A stretch of DNA of 8,457 nucleotides from Oxalobacteraceae bacterium (GCA_947453015.1 CANGFL010000046.1:1-8457), one strand, 5' to 3'; positions 1 to 6,694 are shown, counted from the stretch's first letter. Numbers and translations: made by a program. Notes: generated from the sequence alone by a model not told the origin.

Positions 1-84
1 ATCAACAGGCAAGATACAAAAATTTTTGTTACGGCAGGAAGCGGGTTCGGTAAAAGCGATTCACCAGGAATGAATCTGCAGTGA
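1..84 (+). other. possible 3' tail of a rightward gene, unidentified
   Basis: Two plus-strand frames are open from the window edge, one stopping with TGA at 71-73 and the other with TGA at 82-84. Either could be the last codons of a gene running in from the left, and a terminator that works in this direction follows at 102-127. In related Burkholderiales gyrA often lies near serC, but neither short tail is recognisable as GyrA. The stretch may equally be non-coding. It also contains a 14-bp AT palindrome at 16-29. Confidence 0.2.
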
Positions 85-101
85 TGAGGATTGTTGCTAT
101 A

Positions 102-127
102 AAAAACCCGGCATGTGCCGGGTTTTT
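102..127. terminator. bidirectional intrinsic terminator
   Basis: A perfect GC stem CCCGGC/GCCGGG (107-112 with 117-122) with a four-base loop ATGT is flanked by A6 on the left and T5 on the right. It therefore reads as hairpin plus U-tract on both strands. On the minus strand it lies 30 bp after the stop of the secreted-protein gene (157-702). On the plus strand it would end whatever gene enters from the left. Confidence 0.9.
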
Positions 128-156
128 AAATTAAGATTTTTTGTAGCGATGTTTTA

Positions 157-702
157 TTACTTCTTTTCTTTAGGCGCTAACTTCACCTGAGCCATAATCG
201 CAAAGGCTTGCGGTGTGAGTGTTGTCCACTGCTCTAAGTCCTTAGGAGATACATTGGTCGGTGGCGGGCCAATATTAAGTAACGCAGTCTGAAAATCTTT
301 TTCAGTGGGTTTTTCAGGTAATTTTGAAAATAAATTGATACGCCAGATATTGCAAATAGCCGCCTCACGCACACGATCATTTTTTACACCCGGCCAGCCT
401 TTAGCCATTTCAGCGACGACTTCATCGCGCTGAACGCGGACATCGTTCGGCGTTACTTTGGCTTTAGTACGATTACTTTTATGAAGAATATGTACTTGTG
501 CAAATAGTCCGGCAAACTGCGTCATTAACTCACCAAACTGAGGTGTGGGCACCGTCAGCGTCGAGTGAATAACGGACATGGCTGAGCAACGTAATGCCGC
601 GGTTTCAATCGAGGCATCTTGTGCGCTCGCGTTGGGTGCAGACAAAATAAGTAGATTGATGCTGAGTGCCGCGAGTAGTGACGAGAATTTTTTGACGTGC
701 AT
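157..702 (-). CDS. small secreted (periplasmic) protein of unknown function
   Basis: This 181-residue protein starts with a clear Sec signal peptide: positive residues HVKK, a hydrophobic core (about 8-21) and a likely signal peptidase I site after ANASA (residues 23-27, before QDAS). There is no lipobox cysteine, so the mature protein of about 154 residues should be soluble in the periplasm or exported. It has only two cysteines, C39 and C117, which could form a disulfide. The mature part looks mainly helical, with a Pro-rich segment near 146-152 and a Lys-rich end. I do not recognise a family. The ATG at 702 is chosen because the signal peptide begins there; the Shine-Dalgarno is weak (CAGAG about 8 bases upstream). 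The gene is divergent from serC and closed by the terminator at 102-127, so it is probably a single-gene unit. The signal peptide and matching terminator make it very likely real. Confidence 0.85.
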   Translation of the reverse strand: MHVKKFSSLLAALSINLLILSAPNASAQDASIETAALRCSAMSVIHSTLTVPTPQFGELMTQFAGLFAQVHILHKSNRTKAKVTPNDVRVQRDEVVAEMAKGWPGVKNDRVREAAICNIWRINLFSKLPEKPTEKDFQTALLNIGPPPTNVSPKDLEQWTTLTPQAFAIMAQVKLAPKEKK

Positions 703-872
703 GATGGGGTCTCTGTTGATGTTTTATCGTTCTAATTAATAACGTGCTTAGCTGCGCAATCCTTTTAGTGGTTTGTGCTGACTGCCACCTGAAGTATCCA
801 GTGCACACTCTGAGACAATTGTAGCTGATCTGGAGAAACATCCGTACCAGAGGCTAATTTCAACAAACAAAA

Positions 873-878
873 TATAAT
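873..878 (+). promoter_or_regulatory. -10 element of the putative serC promoter
   Basis: A consensus TATAAT lies about 47 bp upstream of the serC start. No good -35 hexamer is present 16-18 bp further upstream (the region reads GAGGCT) and there is no TG extension, so the promoter may need an activator or be weak. A start site near 884-886 would give a leader of about 40 nt, beginning in or just before the CTTTG of the leader hairpin. Confidence 0.4.
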
Positions 879-882
879 CGAG

Positions 883-919
883 CTTTGCGGCCTTCGGGCA
901 GCCTGACTTTCAAAGTGAT
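883..919 (+). promoter_or_regulatory. serC leader: UUCG hairpin and Shine-Dalgarno
   Basis: The leader contains GCC-TTCG-GGC (890-899), a C(UUCG)G tetraloop hairpin. It is enclosed by a possible outer pairing of CTTTG (883-887) with CAAAG (911-915). GTGAT (915-919) fits the far end of the extended anti-Shine-Dalgarno and sits 5 nt before the ATG at 925. The outer pairing would touch the ribosome binding site. The pairing is seen by eye; a regulatory role is only inference. Confidence 0.3.
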
Positions 920-924
920 TTTTC

Positions 925-2004
925 ATGCGAGTATTTAATTTCAGTGCGGGTCCAGCGGTGTTGCCGGAAGCCGTTTTACAGCGAGCAGCCGAGGAAATGC
1001 TGGATTGGCGTGGTAGCGGCATGTCGGTGATGGAAATGAGTCACCGTGGCAAAGAATTTATGAGTATTGCCCACAGCGCGGAAGCGAATTTTAGACAGCT
1101 GTTGAGCATACCCTCACATTACAAAGTCTTATTCCTACAGGGCGGCGCCATGGCGATGAATGCGCTGATCCCCATGAATTTGCTCGGTAGGCATCGGTCT
1201 GCTGATTATGTGAATACAGGTATTTGGTCATCTAAATCAATTAGCGAGGCGAAAAAATATTGTCAGGTGAATGTGGCAGCTTCGTCGGAAGATAAGGATT
1301 TTACGTATGTCCCTGCGCAGTCCACATGGAAACTCGACCCGCAAGCAGCTTATCTTCATATTTGCAGTAACGAGACAATAGGTGGTGTTGAATACCACTG
1401 GTTGCCCGATGCCGGTAATGTACCTTTGGTCGCCGATATGTCGTCAAACATCTTGTCGACAGTTATTAATGTGAGTGACTACGCCGTGATCTATGGCGGT
1501 GCGCAAAAAAATATTGGTCCTGCAGGATTGACCTTTGTGATTGTGCGTGATGATTTGCTGGAAAGAGCGCTAGACATTACTCCGACCGTATTCCACTGGA
1601 AAGAACAAGCCGAGCATGAATCTATGGTGAATACGCCGCCTACGTATGGAATTTATATGGCCGGTCTGGTATTCGAGTGGTTGCAGCAGCAAGGCGGTTT
1701 GGCAGCTATTGAAAAAATGAATGCTGAGAAGGCATCGCGTCTATATAACTACTTAGATTCGACAGATTTTTATTCCAGTCCAGTGAGTATCAATGACAGG
1801 TCGCGCATGAATATTCCTTTTCATTTACATGACACACGCTTAAACGACAGTTTTCTTGATGGCGCTCAAGAGCGTGGCTTATTGCAGTTAAAAGGTCATC
1901 GTAGTGTCGGTGGTATGCGTGCCTCTCTTTATAATGCGATGCCCATTGATGGCGTGATCGCATTAGTCAATTATCTGCGTGATTTCGAAAAACATCATGC
2001 TTAG
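925..2004 (+). CDS. serC: phosphoserine aminotransferase SerC
   Basis: SerC is a cytoplasmic PLP enzyme (class V aminotransferase) that converts 3-phosphohydroxypyruvate plus glutamate to phosphoserine. It also acts on 3-hydroxy-4-phosphohydroxythreonine-type intermediates of the DXP-dependent PLP pathway. Its 359 residues match the usual length of about 360. Visible marks are the N-terminal FNFSAGPAVLPE (4-15), SHRGKEF with substrate-binding H40/R41 (39-45), the cofactor loop QGGA (72-75), W101 in NTGIW, D171 in ADMSSN for the pyridine nitrogen, and the Schiff-base lysine K195 in YGGAQKNIGPAG. The partner-subunit loop NTPPTYGIY (236-244) and the C-terminal GHRSVGGMRASLYNA (324-338) with phosphate-binding arginines are also present. 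The segment TVFHWKEQAEHESM (221-234) is more divergent than I expect for the family, but no key residue is missing. In many Burkholderiales serC is followed by pheA; here it is followed by an unknown gene. Confidence 0.97.
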   Translation: MRVFNFSAGPAVLPEAVLQRAAEEMLDWRGSGMSVMEMSHRGKEFMSIAHSAEANFRQLLSIPSHYKVLFLQGGAMAMNALIPMNLLGRHRSADYVNTGIWSSKSISEAKKYCQVNVAASSEDKDFTYVPAQSTWKLDPQAAYLHICSNETIGGVEYHWLPDAGNVPLVADMSSNILSTVINVSDYAVIYGGAQKNIGPAGLTFVIVRDDLLERALDITPTVFHWKEQAEHESMVNTPPTYGIYMAGLVFEWLQQQGGLAAIEKMNAEKASRLYNYLDSTDFYSSPVSINDRSRMNIPFHLHDTRLNDSFLDGAQERGLLQLKGHRSVGGMRASLYNAMPIDGVIALVNYLRDFEKHHA

Positions 2005-2049
2005 TCTGTAAATCGCAAAATATACCTATCGCTTTATTGCCTGCATAGC

Positions 2050-2078
2050 TTGTCTTTGTGTCGTATTGGGGATTTAAT
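2050..2078 (+). promoter_or_regulatory. putative sigma-70 promoter for the unknown gene at 2164
   Basis: TTGTCT (2050-2055) and TTTAAT (2073-2078) are separated by exactly 17 bp, matching the consensus at 4/6 and 5/6 positions. Initiation near 2085 would give a leader of about 80 nt before the ATG at 2164. No terminator is evident after serC, so read-through from serC is also possible. Confidence 0.4.
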
Positions 2079-2163
2079 CGTCTTCCACCAAGTCCAATCG
2101 AAAAGTTGTTTTGATCTATCGTCATCACAAAAATTTTTCTGATTTGTTCGACCAGGAGTCATC

Positions 2164-2889
2164 ATGCAGAGCGAAGCGCGACAGGACATCGAGCCTGTTC
2201 AAACAATTTTCGAATGTGGTCCGCAGGAAAAAGTACGTCGTGAGCTAATGCATGCTTTGCGCTATAGCGGTGAACGGCCTGTTGCAGAGCTGGTCGAGAT
2301 GTCGGATGCTGAGCGTTGCAAATGGTTATTTTGGAATTTACACGAAAACTTAGAAGAAATTCGTGCCATGGAGCCAACCTTGTCGGCACGCGTCACGGGA
2401 ACTCAATTTACGGTGACCGATGGATCGCGCTTGCTGGGTCAAGGTTGCATTGAGAAGCGTCTCGATCTTTCATGCAAGTGGTCGATGTCACTCTCGTGTG
2501 CCGGACCTCATGAGGAAATATCGCATGCCATTGGTGAGGGCTGGATTAACTTAGTCATTGCTGATGAAGCACCTGCCTATCTGACTTTGCGTGACGGTCA
2601 GAAAGCGTATCTGGATGCAGATCACTCTGTCTATCCGAATCAAATTTATCTAGAAGGTTGGATTACGCCAGATATTTGGCATGAGATGCGAACACATCTT
2701 TCCAATCCTAATCCTACCTGTCGCACCGATATCGTTTTGCTCGATAACGTTTTGTTCCCCGTAAAAAAAGAATTTGATTTTGTGGCAGGGCCACCTGGCG
2801 CGTTAGGCGTCATTACGATGGAGTTTCGTGCTTTTTCGCATCCCACTGAACGACGCGCTAACCGGCGCGGCGAACCCAGACTACGTTAG
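2164..2889 (+). CDS. hypothetical cytoplasmic protein, 241 aa
   Basis: I do not recognise this protein. The start is well supported by AGGAG at 2154-2158, 5 nt before the ATG. There is no signal peptide or membrane segment. The N-terminal 70 residues look helical and acidic (ELVEMSDAERCKWLFWNLHENLEEI). Residues about 72-155 read as alternating strands, and residues 156-222 are rich in aromatics and prolines with FVAGPPGALGVI (207-218). The last 14 residues form a basic tail (ERRANRRGEPRLR). It has six cysteines (C18, C52, C95, C104, C112, C186) but no CxxC or zinc-ribbon pattern, and six tryptophans. Its own promoter is likely (2050-2078), and a 39-residue ORF follows after 13 bp. Codon use looks like its neighbours. 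Function is unknown. Confidence 0.88.
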   Translation: MQSEARQDIEPVQTIFECGPQEKVRRELMHALRYSGERPVAELVEMSDAERCKWLFWNLHENLEEIRAMEPTLSARVTGTQFTVTDGSRLLGQGCIEKRLDLSCKWSMSLSCAGPHEEISHAIGEGWINLVIADEAPAYLTLRDGQKAYLDADHSVYPNQIYLEGWITPDIWHEMRTHLSNPNPTCRTDIVLLDNVLFPVKKEFDFVAGPPGALGVITMEFRAFSHPTERRANRRGEPRLR

Positions 2890-2902
2890 GGAGTTGATGA
2901 TT

Positions 2903-3022
2903 ATGAACAGACTATTTGTACATCGTGAGCCAGTGCCTACACCCGAAGATCAGCCGTTTCACGAAGATGTACCGCATCCCGTGCCGCAAGATGAGCCTGT
3001 ACCCGATCCGCATCCAGAGTAG
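2903..3022 (+). CDS. proline-rich acidic microprotein, 39 aa
   Basis: The ORF begins 13 bp after the preceding stop. AGGGAG (2888-2893) overlaps that stop and stands 9 nt before the ATG at 2903. An alternative ATG at 2897 would be only 3 nt from it, so 2903 is preferred. The product has 11 prolines and 9 Asp/Glu in 39 residues, with a repeated Pro-Val-Pro pattern (PVPTPEDQPFHEDVPHPVPQ, then DEPVPDP). Such a composition is expected to be disordered or polyproline-II. Similar short Pro-rich hypotheticals occur in Burkholderiales, but no function is known to me. Probably co-transcribed with the 241-residue gene. It ends 42 bp from the convergent MATE gene, and I see no terminator between them. 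Confidence 0.6.
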   Translation: MNRLFVHREPVPTPEDQPFHEDVPHPVPQDEPVPDPHPE

Positions 3023-3064
3023 CAGTAATCAGACGCAGATTAATTCAATGGATGATGAGTCGCT

Positions 3065-4456
3065 TTATAGTGCAGGCGCGTGTTCGCGTTCCATGATGCG
3101 TTGAACGCGTCGTAGATACCAAGCTAATGCGAGTCCTACTAGCGCAAGGCTAAGGCTATTACCCAACCAAAAACCAGCAGCGCCTAGTAAAAAGCTAGGC
3201 GTCATTCCGGTGATATTAAATCCGATTACATAACCGCCGCCCAGACCTACGCCCCACAATGCCACTGCATACATCAGCGTGGGTATCGTTGCGACTTTGT
3301 AGGCACGTAAAACAAAAGCTGTACCAACTTGAATTGCATCGAATAGCTGGTAGAACGCGATGAAAAAAAATAGCGGCATCGCAGCGCTAGCTACGCCGAC
3401 ATCGGGTGTATACAGCCCAATGATGTAAGAGCGCGTAAGCCAAACAACGATGCCCAAGCTAACCGAAAGAGTGACTCCCAACCGTATACCTGCGCGACCT
3501 GTGTGGCGAGCTGAGAGTAAGCGGCCAGCACCAATTTCTTGTGCCACCAATGTGGTTGTCGCATTCGCTATCGACAGCGGAAGCATATAGAGCACCGTGC
3601 CGAAGTTGGCTGTGATTTGATGCGCTGCTAAGGTGTTACTACCTAAGCGAGCGATGAACAGCGCCATGAAGGTGAAGGCAGTCACTTCAATTAAATACGA
3701 CAGGCCCATAGGTAAGCCGAGTTTGAGTAATGCCGACTGAGCTTTCCAAAGCGGGCGATCTATTCCGTGGCCAAAAATGTGAAATTGATTGAAAAAAGAA
3801 TCCTGGCGCAGAATCAGCCAACTGATGAGTGCGATTAACCATGCACTGACGGCAGTCGCTATTGCGCAGCCGGGACTGCCGAAGGCAGGCAAACCTAAAC
3901 CACCGAAAATAAATAGCGCGTTGAGTGGAATCTTTAATCCCAAACCAGCGATTTGCATCAGCATGACGTTGCGCGGTCGTGATAAAGCCGTGTTTAACGA
4001 CGCATACACGCGAAAGCCTAATGATGCAGGTAGTGCGAGTGACAGTATTTGCAGATAGCGTTCAACAGTTTCTGTCATTTCGGGTGGAGCATGCGCTACA
4101 GAGAGTAGTGCATGAGGGAAGCTTAATAGGCAAGCGCCGACGATAGACAGAAAAATAGCCAACCACATGCCTTGTCGGACTTCGGCACCAATGGCATCGA
4201 ATTTTTTCGCGCCGAATAATTGTGCGATGGTGGGCGAGAGCGCTTGCAACACGCCCGATAAGCCGACGAATACACTAATGTAAATAGATGCACCCAGACC
4301 GAGTACGGCTAAATCGATTGCAGAGTAGCGCGCCGTCATGGCGGTGTCGATCACGCCGTTACCAACGACGGCTAATTGACCGATTAATATGGGCCAAGCG
4401 AGTCGCGCAACGCGCGAGGTCAGCGACGAGTTATGCGGACTGGCCGCGAGAGTCAT
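3065..4456 (-). CDS. NorM-type MATE family cation-coupled efflux transporter
   Basis: Inner-membrane transporter of the MATE family (MOP superfamily) with 463 residues and twelve predicted membrane segments in two six-helix halves. MATE pumps exchange Na+ or H+ for cationic drugs or metabolites. Helix 1 carries PILIGQLAVVGNGVIDTAM with D37. The second half opens with GLPMGLSYLIEVTAF with E257, and helix 10 holds FYQLFDAIQ with D373. These positions line up with the essential acidic residues D36, E255 and D371 of Vibrio cholerae NorM, so a functional cation site is expected. ALSRPRN (157-163) and FVLRAYKVATIP (382-393) are the pseudo-repeated loop motifs typical of the family. The start overlaps the stop of the upstream glycosyltransferase as ATGA. 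No Shine-Dalgarno precedes it (the sequence is AATTCCCC), so translation is probably coupled. Substrate is unknown; norM is only the subfamily type. Confidence 0.93.
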   Translation of the reverse strand: MTLAASPHNSSLTSRVARLAWPILIGQLAVVGNGVIDTAMTARYSAIDLAVLGLGASIYISVFVGLSGVLQALSPTIAQLFGAKKFDAIGAEVRQGMWLAIFLSIVGACLLSFPHALLSVAHAPPEMTETVERYLQILSLALPASLGFRVYASLNTALSRPRNVMLMQIAGLGLKIPLNALFIFGGLGLPAFGSPGCAIATAVSAWLIALISWLILRQDSFFNQFHIFGHGIDRPLWKAQSALLKLGLPMGLSYLIEVTAFTFMALFIARLGSNTLAAHQITANFGTVLYMLPLSIANATTTLVAQEIGAGRLLSARHTGRAGIRLGVTLSVSLGIVVWLTRSYIIGLYTPDVGVASAAMPLFFFIAFYQLFDAIQVGTAFVLRAYKVATIPTLMYAVALWGVGLGGGYVIGFNITGMTPSFLLGAAGFWLGNSLSLALVGLALAWYLRRVQRIMEREHAPAL

Positions 4457-6171
4457 GGGGAATTGCGCTTGTAGAGACGGAAAAATTCGTGACGATCAGA
4501 GGGACGACGACCTTGCCATAGCAGCGTTACATCGCCTTCGATTTTTTTCAATGAACCACCGCGACGACGTAATCCATCGTCCTGCACGAGCAGTAATTCA
4601 CAATTCGAATGAGTCGAGCTGCGGCTGAAATTAATTTGACCTAAATAGCCAAACGAAGCTCGCTGCGCAGGACCAACGCCATCGGTATCAACGCAACGAT
4701 AGCTTTCTGGTAGATGAGTTTCAATTTCTGCCGCAACGCTGGAGTAGCTTTGCGCGTAGTTCAACCACGGTAACCAGAGCGTCATTAGAAGTACCCAGCA
4801 CAGAACCAGTCCACCGGTAGATAACACGACAGCGCGCCACAACACGGAAGGCTGACGTCCCAACCGCCAGCGTAATAGCAGTACCCAACCAACGGTCGTG
4901 GCTAGTGCAACGAACGTGGCTAAAAAGTTGAATTCGGGCTCAAACCCCGGCGCGACCTTGAACGCATTTTTTGCGAGTTTTTCTGGCCAACCAGTTTGTT
5001 TAGCAATCCATCCTAGCCAAATGAATGAGGCAATGGCGGTCAGTGTCATCACTGAGAACCAGTCGATTGCATTAATCGCGCCACGTTTTAGTGTGGGCAA
5101 TCCAAAGGTCGCCAAAATCGCCAGTGGTGGTAACAACGAAAGTAATTCATGATCTTTCGGTGAGCTAGTGAACAGATTTAACAGTAATAGTGCAACGACA
5201 CCTGAAGTGGTTAGCAATACATGCAGCGTCGCTTGCGAGCGCCAAGCCCACACTGTCCATGCGGCAATCGGCCATGCCGGCCAGGTGTACCAAACTAACG
5301 TTTTAGAGAGAAAACCTAGCGTAGCCAACCGAGGCCAACTCAGCATGTGCAAGTTGGTGTTCAACCAGACATCAGTGACTTCTGCGCTGCCAGGCATCAA
5401 TGCACGATGAGCTAATAGCCATGTCAGCGGTATCAGCAATCCAATCGGTAGTGTCGTGCGTGCGAGGTGCAACATGACATCGCGATAGCGCAGAGCCGCC
5501 AAGATCAACAAACTAATCCATAGCGCCAGCGGCACGGTCCAGCCGCGCGCGAGTACTAATAATCCGAGTGTGATACCCAGACCCGCAGCGGCGCGTGTAT
5601 TGGCTTTATCGAACAGGCAGGCTGCGGCATAGAAAGCTGCAGCAACCAATGCGACGTGTAATGCAGGTGTAGCAGTTTCATGACTGCGTAACAGTAAACC
5701 CAAGCAAGCAACATAAATTAAGACGGCGCCATCGGCCAGGGTGCGTCCATAATCCATCGCGGCGGGTTGTCCACCAAAGGCGAGCTTTAACGGTTGGGCT
5801 TCATTGCGGCGTCCGAGTACAAATGCCGTACGCCATACAGAAACAACGCCAATGGCAAAAAATACGAGTACTGAAATTCTGGCGGCTACTGCATCGGTGA
5901 GTAGCCAGCCGAATACTTTGATGAGTAGCGCACCTATCCAGAAAGCCAGTGGTGCTTCGTTGGGCATGGACAGGCCAGCGATGTTGGGAGCGAGCCAGTC
6001 GGCTAGCGATCCGTGCGCCATGGTCCACATGATGCCAAAGCCAGCCGCATCATCAGTTTTCCAAGGATCGCGCCTAAGTATTCCGGGCAATATGTACAGC
6101 AAGCACATGACGACCAAACCCCAGCGCGGCAAGGCGAGTGTCGCAGCAGCAGGCAGTCGTACGGGTTTCAT
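4453..6171 (-). CDS. ArnT/PMT-like (GT39-type) membrane glycosyltransferase
   Basis: Integral inner-membrane protein of 572 residues with about a dozen hydrophobic segments (starting 17-32, 74-91, 98-119, 145-161) and a soluble, probably periplasmic C-terminal part (about 471-572, C493 and C524). Family marks are the acidic pair in KTDDAAGFGIMWTMA (D40, D41) on the first external loop, where GT-C enzymes carry their catalytic Asp. NEAPLAFW (71-78) resembles the EKPPLxYW motif of ArnT/PMT proteins, and SSPKDHELLSLLPPLAIL (337-354) resembles their conserved K-x-LLPPLA segment. Such enzymes transfer sugars from polyprenyl phosphate to lipid A, proteins or other envelope acceptors. Donor and acceptor are not predictable here, and true ArnT would normally sit with other arn genes, which are absent. 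It overlaps the MATE gene by 4 bp. There is no clear Shine-Dalgarno, so the start is the least certain point. Confidence 0.85.
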   Translation of the reverse strand: MKPVRLPAAATLALPRWGLVVMCLLYILPGILRRDPWKTDDAAGFGIMWTMAHGSLADWLAPNIAGLSMPNEAPLAFWIGALLIKVFGWLLTDAVAARISVLVFFAIGVVSVWRTAFVLGRRNEAQPLKLAFGGQPAAMDYGRTLADGAVLIYVACLGLLLRSHETATPALHVALVAAAFYAAACLFDKANTRAAAGLGITLGLLVLARGWTVPLALWISLLILAALRYRDVMLHLARTTLPIGLLIPLTWLLAHRALMPGSAEVTDVWLNTNLHMLSWPRLATLGFLSKTLVWYTWPAWPIAAWTVWAWRSQATLHVLLTTSGVVALLLLNLFTSSPKDHELLSLLPPLAILATFGLPTLKRGAINAIDWFSVMTLTAIASFIWLGWIAKQTGWPEKLAKNAFKVAPGFEPEFNFLATFVALATTVGWVLLLRWRLGRQPSVLWRAVVLSTGGLVLCWVLLMTLWLPWLNYAQSYSSVAAEIETHLPESYRCVDTDGVGPAQRASFGYLGQINFSRSSTHSNCELLLVQDDGLRRRGGSLKKIEGDVTLLWQGRRPSDRHEFFRLYKRNSP

Positions 6172-6194
6172 TCAGTCGAATCGTTGGAAGTCAG

Positions 6195-6226
6195 AGTTGG
6201 CAAAAATAGTTGGCAGTAACTGGCAG
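6195..6226 (-). repeat. three short direct repeats before the glycosyltransferase gene
   Basis: On the plus strand AGTTGGCA occurs at 6195-6202 and 6208-6215, and the related ACTGGCAG at 6219-6226. They fill much of the 79-bp space between the rpmE2 terminator and the glycosyltransferase start, where a promoter must lie. No consensus -10/-35 pair is visible. The repeats could be a regulator binding site or chance. Confidence 0.3.
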
Positions 6227-6250
6227 CGCTATTGTGACTTAAACAAAACA

Positions 6251-6276
6251 AAAATGCCGCACTCGGCGGCATTTTT
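6251..6276 (-). terminator. intrinsic terminator of rpmE2
   Basis: ATGCCGC (6254-6260) pairs with GCGGCAT (6266-6272) around a five-base loop, extended by flanking A and T runs to a stem of about 10 bp. On the minus strand the hairpin is followed by a T-rich tail (TTTTGTTTTG). It lies 18 bp after the rpmE2 stop, isolates rpmE2 from the downstream glycosyltransferase, and could also work on the plus strand (T5). Confidence 0.9.
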
Positions 6277-6293
6277 GGTGAAGCGGGTATCGA

Positions 6294-6560
6294 TCAGTCA
6301 ACGGCGCGGGTTTTTGAACCTGTTTTGCCGAATTTCTGACGGAATTTCTCGACGCGGCCAGCCGTATCGACGATTTTGTGTTTGCCCGTGTAGAAAGGGT
6401 GCGATTCCGATGACACCTCAATCTTCAGCAGAGGATAGTCCTTGCCTTCGAAATTGATGGTCTCGCGTGACGACATCGTCGAGCGCGTAATAAATTTGAA
6501 ATCGCATGACAGGTCGTGCACAACGACGTCACGGTATTCAGGGTGTATGCCTTCTTTCAT
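6294..6560 (-). CDS. rpmE2: ribosomal protein L31 type B (zinc-independent)
   Basis: L31 binds the 50S central protuberance and takes part in the bridge between subunits. The protein is 88 residues from [11 protein letters not shown], with [20 protein letters not shown] (25-44) and the diagnostic [15 protein letters not shown], then [12 protein letters not shown]. It is the type B (C-minus) form: the four zinc-ligand cysteines of type A L31 are missing and only C19 remains. An in-frame ATG 36 bp further upstream exists, but the MKEGIHP start is the family start. The Shine-Dalgarno is poor (GTGAGAATGAA). Placement directly after rho is the usual betaproteobacterial arrangement. With no type A copy in view, one cannot say whether this is the only L31 or a zinc-starvation paralogue. 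Confidence 0.96.
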   Translation of the reverse strand: MKEGIHPEYRDVVVHDLSCDFKFITRSTMSSRETINFEGKDYPLLKIEVSSESHPFYTGKHKIVDTAGRVEKFRQKFGKTGSKTRAVD

Positions 6561-6649
6561 TTCATTCTCACTATCAGGTGGGTAGCCAATCATCACTTCG
6601 TCGGTCCGTCATGCTTCTTGACCCGGTTGATGATCACTTGTCCGGTTAA

Positions 6650-6671
6650 GATCGTCTCGATTGAGGCGATC
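6650..6671 (-). promoter_or_regulatory. hairpin in the rpmE2 5' leader
   Basis: GATCG-CTC and GAG-CGATC (6650-6658 with 6663-6671) form a nine-position stem with a four-base loop. On the minus-strand RNA one internal pair is a C-A mismatch. A second possible pairing of CCGG blocks lies around 6623-6644. No U-tract follows on either strand, so it is not an intrinsic terminator. It would sit early in an rpmE2 leader of about 120 nt if transcription begins at the TATAAT at 6693-6688. Confidence 0.35.
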
Positions 6672-6687
6672 GGAAAAAAGAAGCGGG

Positions 6688-6693
6688 ATTATA
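6688..6693 (-). promoter_or_regulatory. possible -10 element for rpmE2
   Basis: TATAAT reads on the minus strand 128 bp upstream of the rpmE2 start. No -35 match exists at 16-18 bp (ACCCCA region), and the hexamer abuts the 10-bp inverted repeat at 6695-6725, so it may instead be the weak tail of a rho terminator. Confidence 0.3.
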
Positions 6694-6694
6694 A

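Larger units (their letters stand above)
703..924. promoter_or_regulatory. divergent intergenic region, secreted-protein gene / serC
   Basis: This 222-bp gap must hold promoters for both flanking genes. The serC side has a perfect TATAAT at 873-878. On the minus side there is only AT-rich sequence around 730-742 with weak -10-like words and no good -35, so I do not assign a promoter there. Open frames crossing the gap show no Shine-Dalgarno or recognisable protein. Confidence 0.5.

Noticed and set aside
2828..2902. Longer start (ATG at 2828) for the proline-rich microprotein
   Set aside because: It would overlap the upstream gene by 62 bp without a Shine-Dalgarno; the AGGGAG at 2888-2893 points to the ATG at 2903.
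5804..6457. 217-codon plus-strand open frame antisense to the glycosyltransferase and rpmE2
   Set aside because: It runs through two well-supported minus-strand genes and a strong terminator, has no Shine-Dalgarno, and its translation has no domain character. It is a shadow frame.
6561..6596. Upstream start for L31 at 6596 giving 100 residues
   Set aside because: The extra 12 residues do not belong to the L31 family, whose type B members begin at MKxxIHP.
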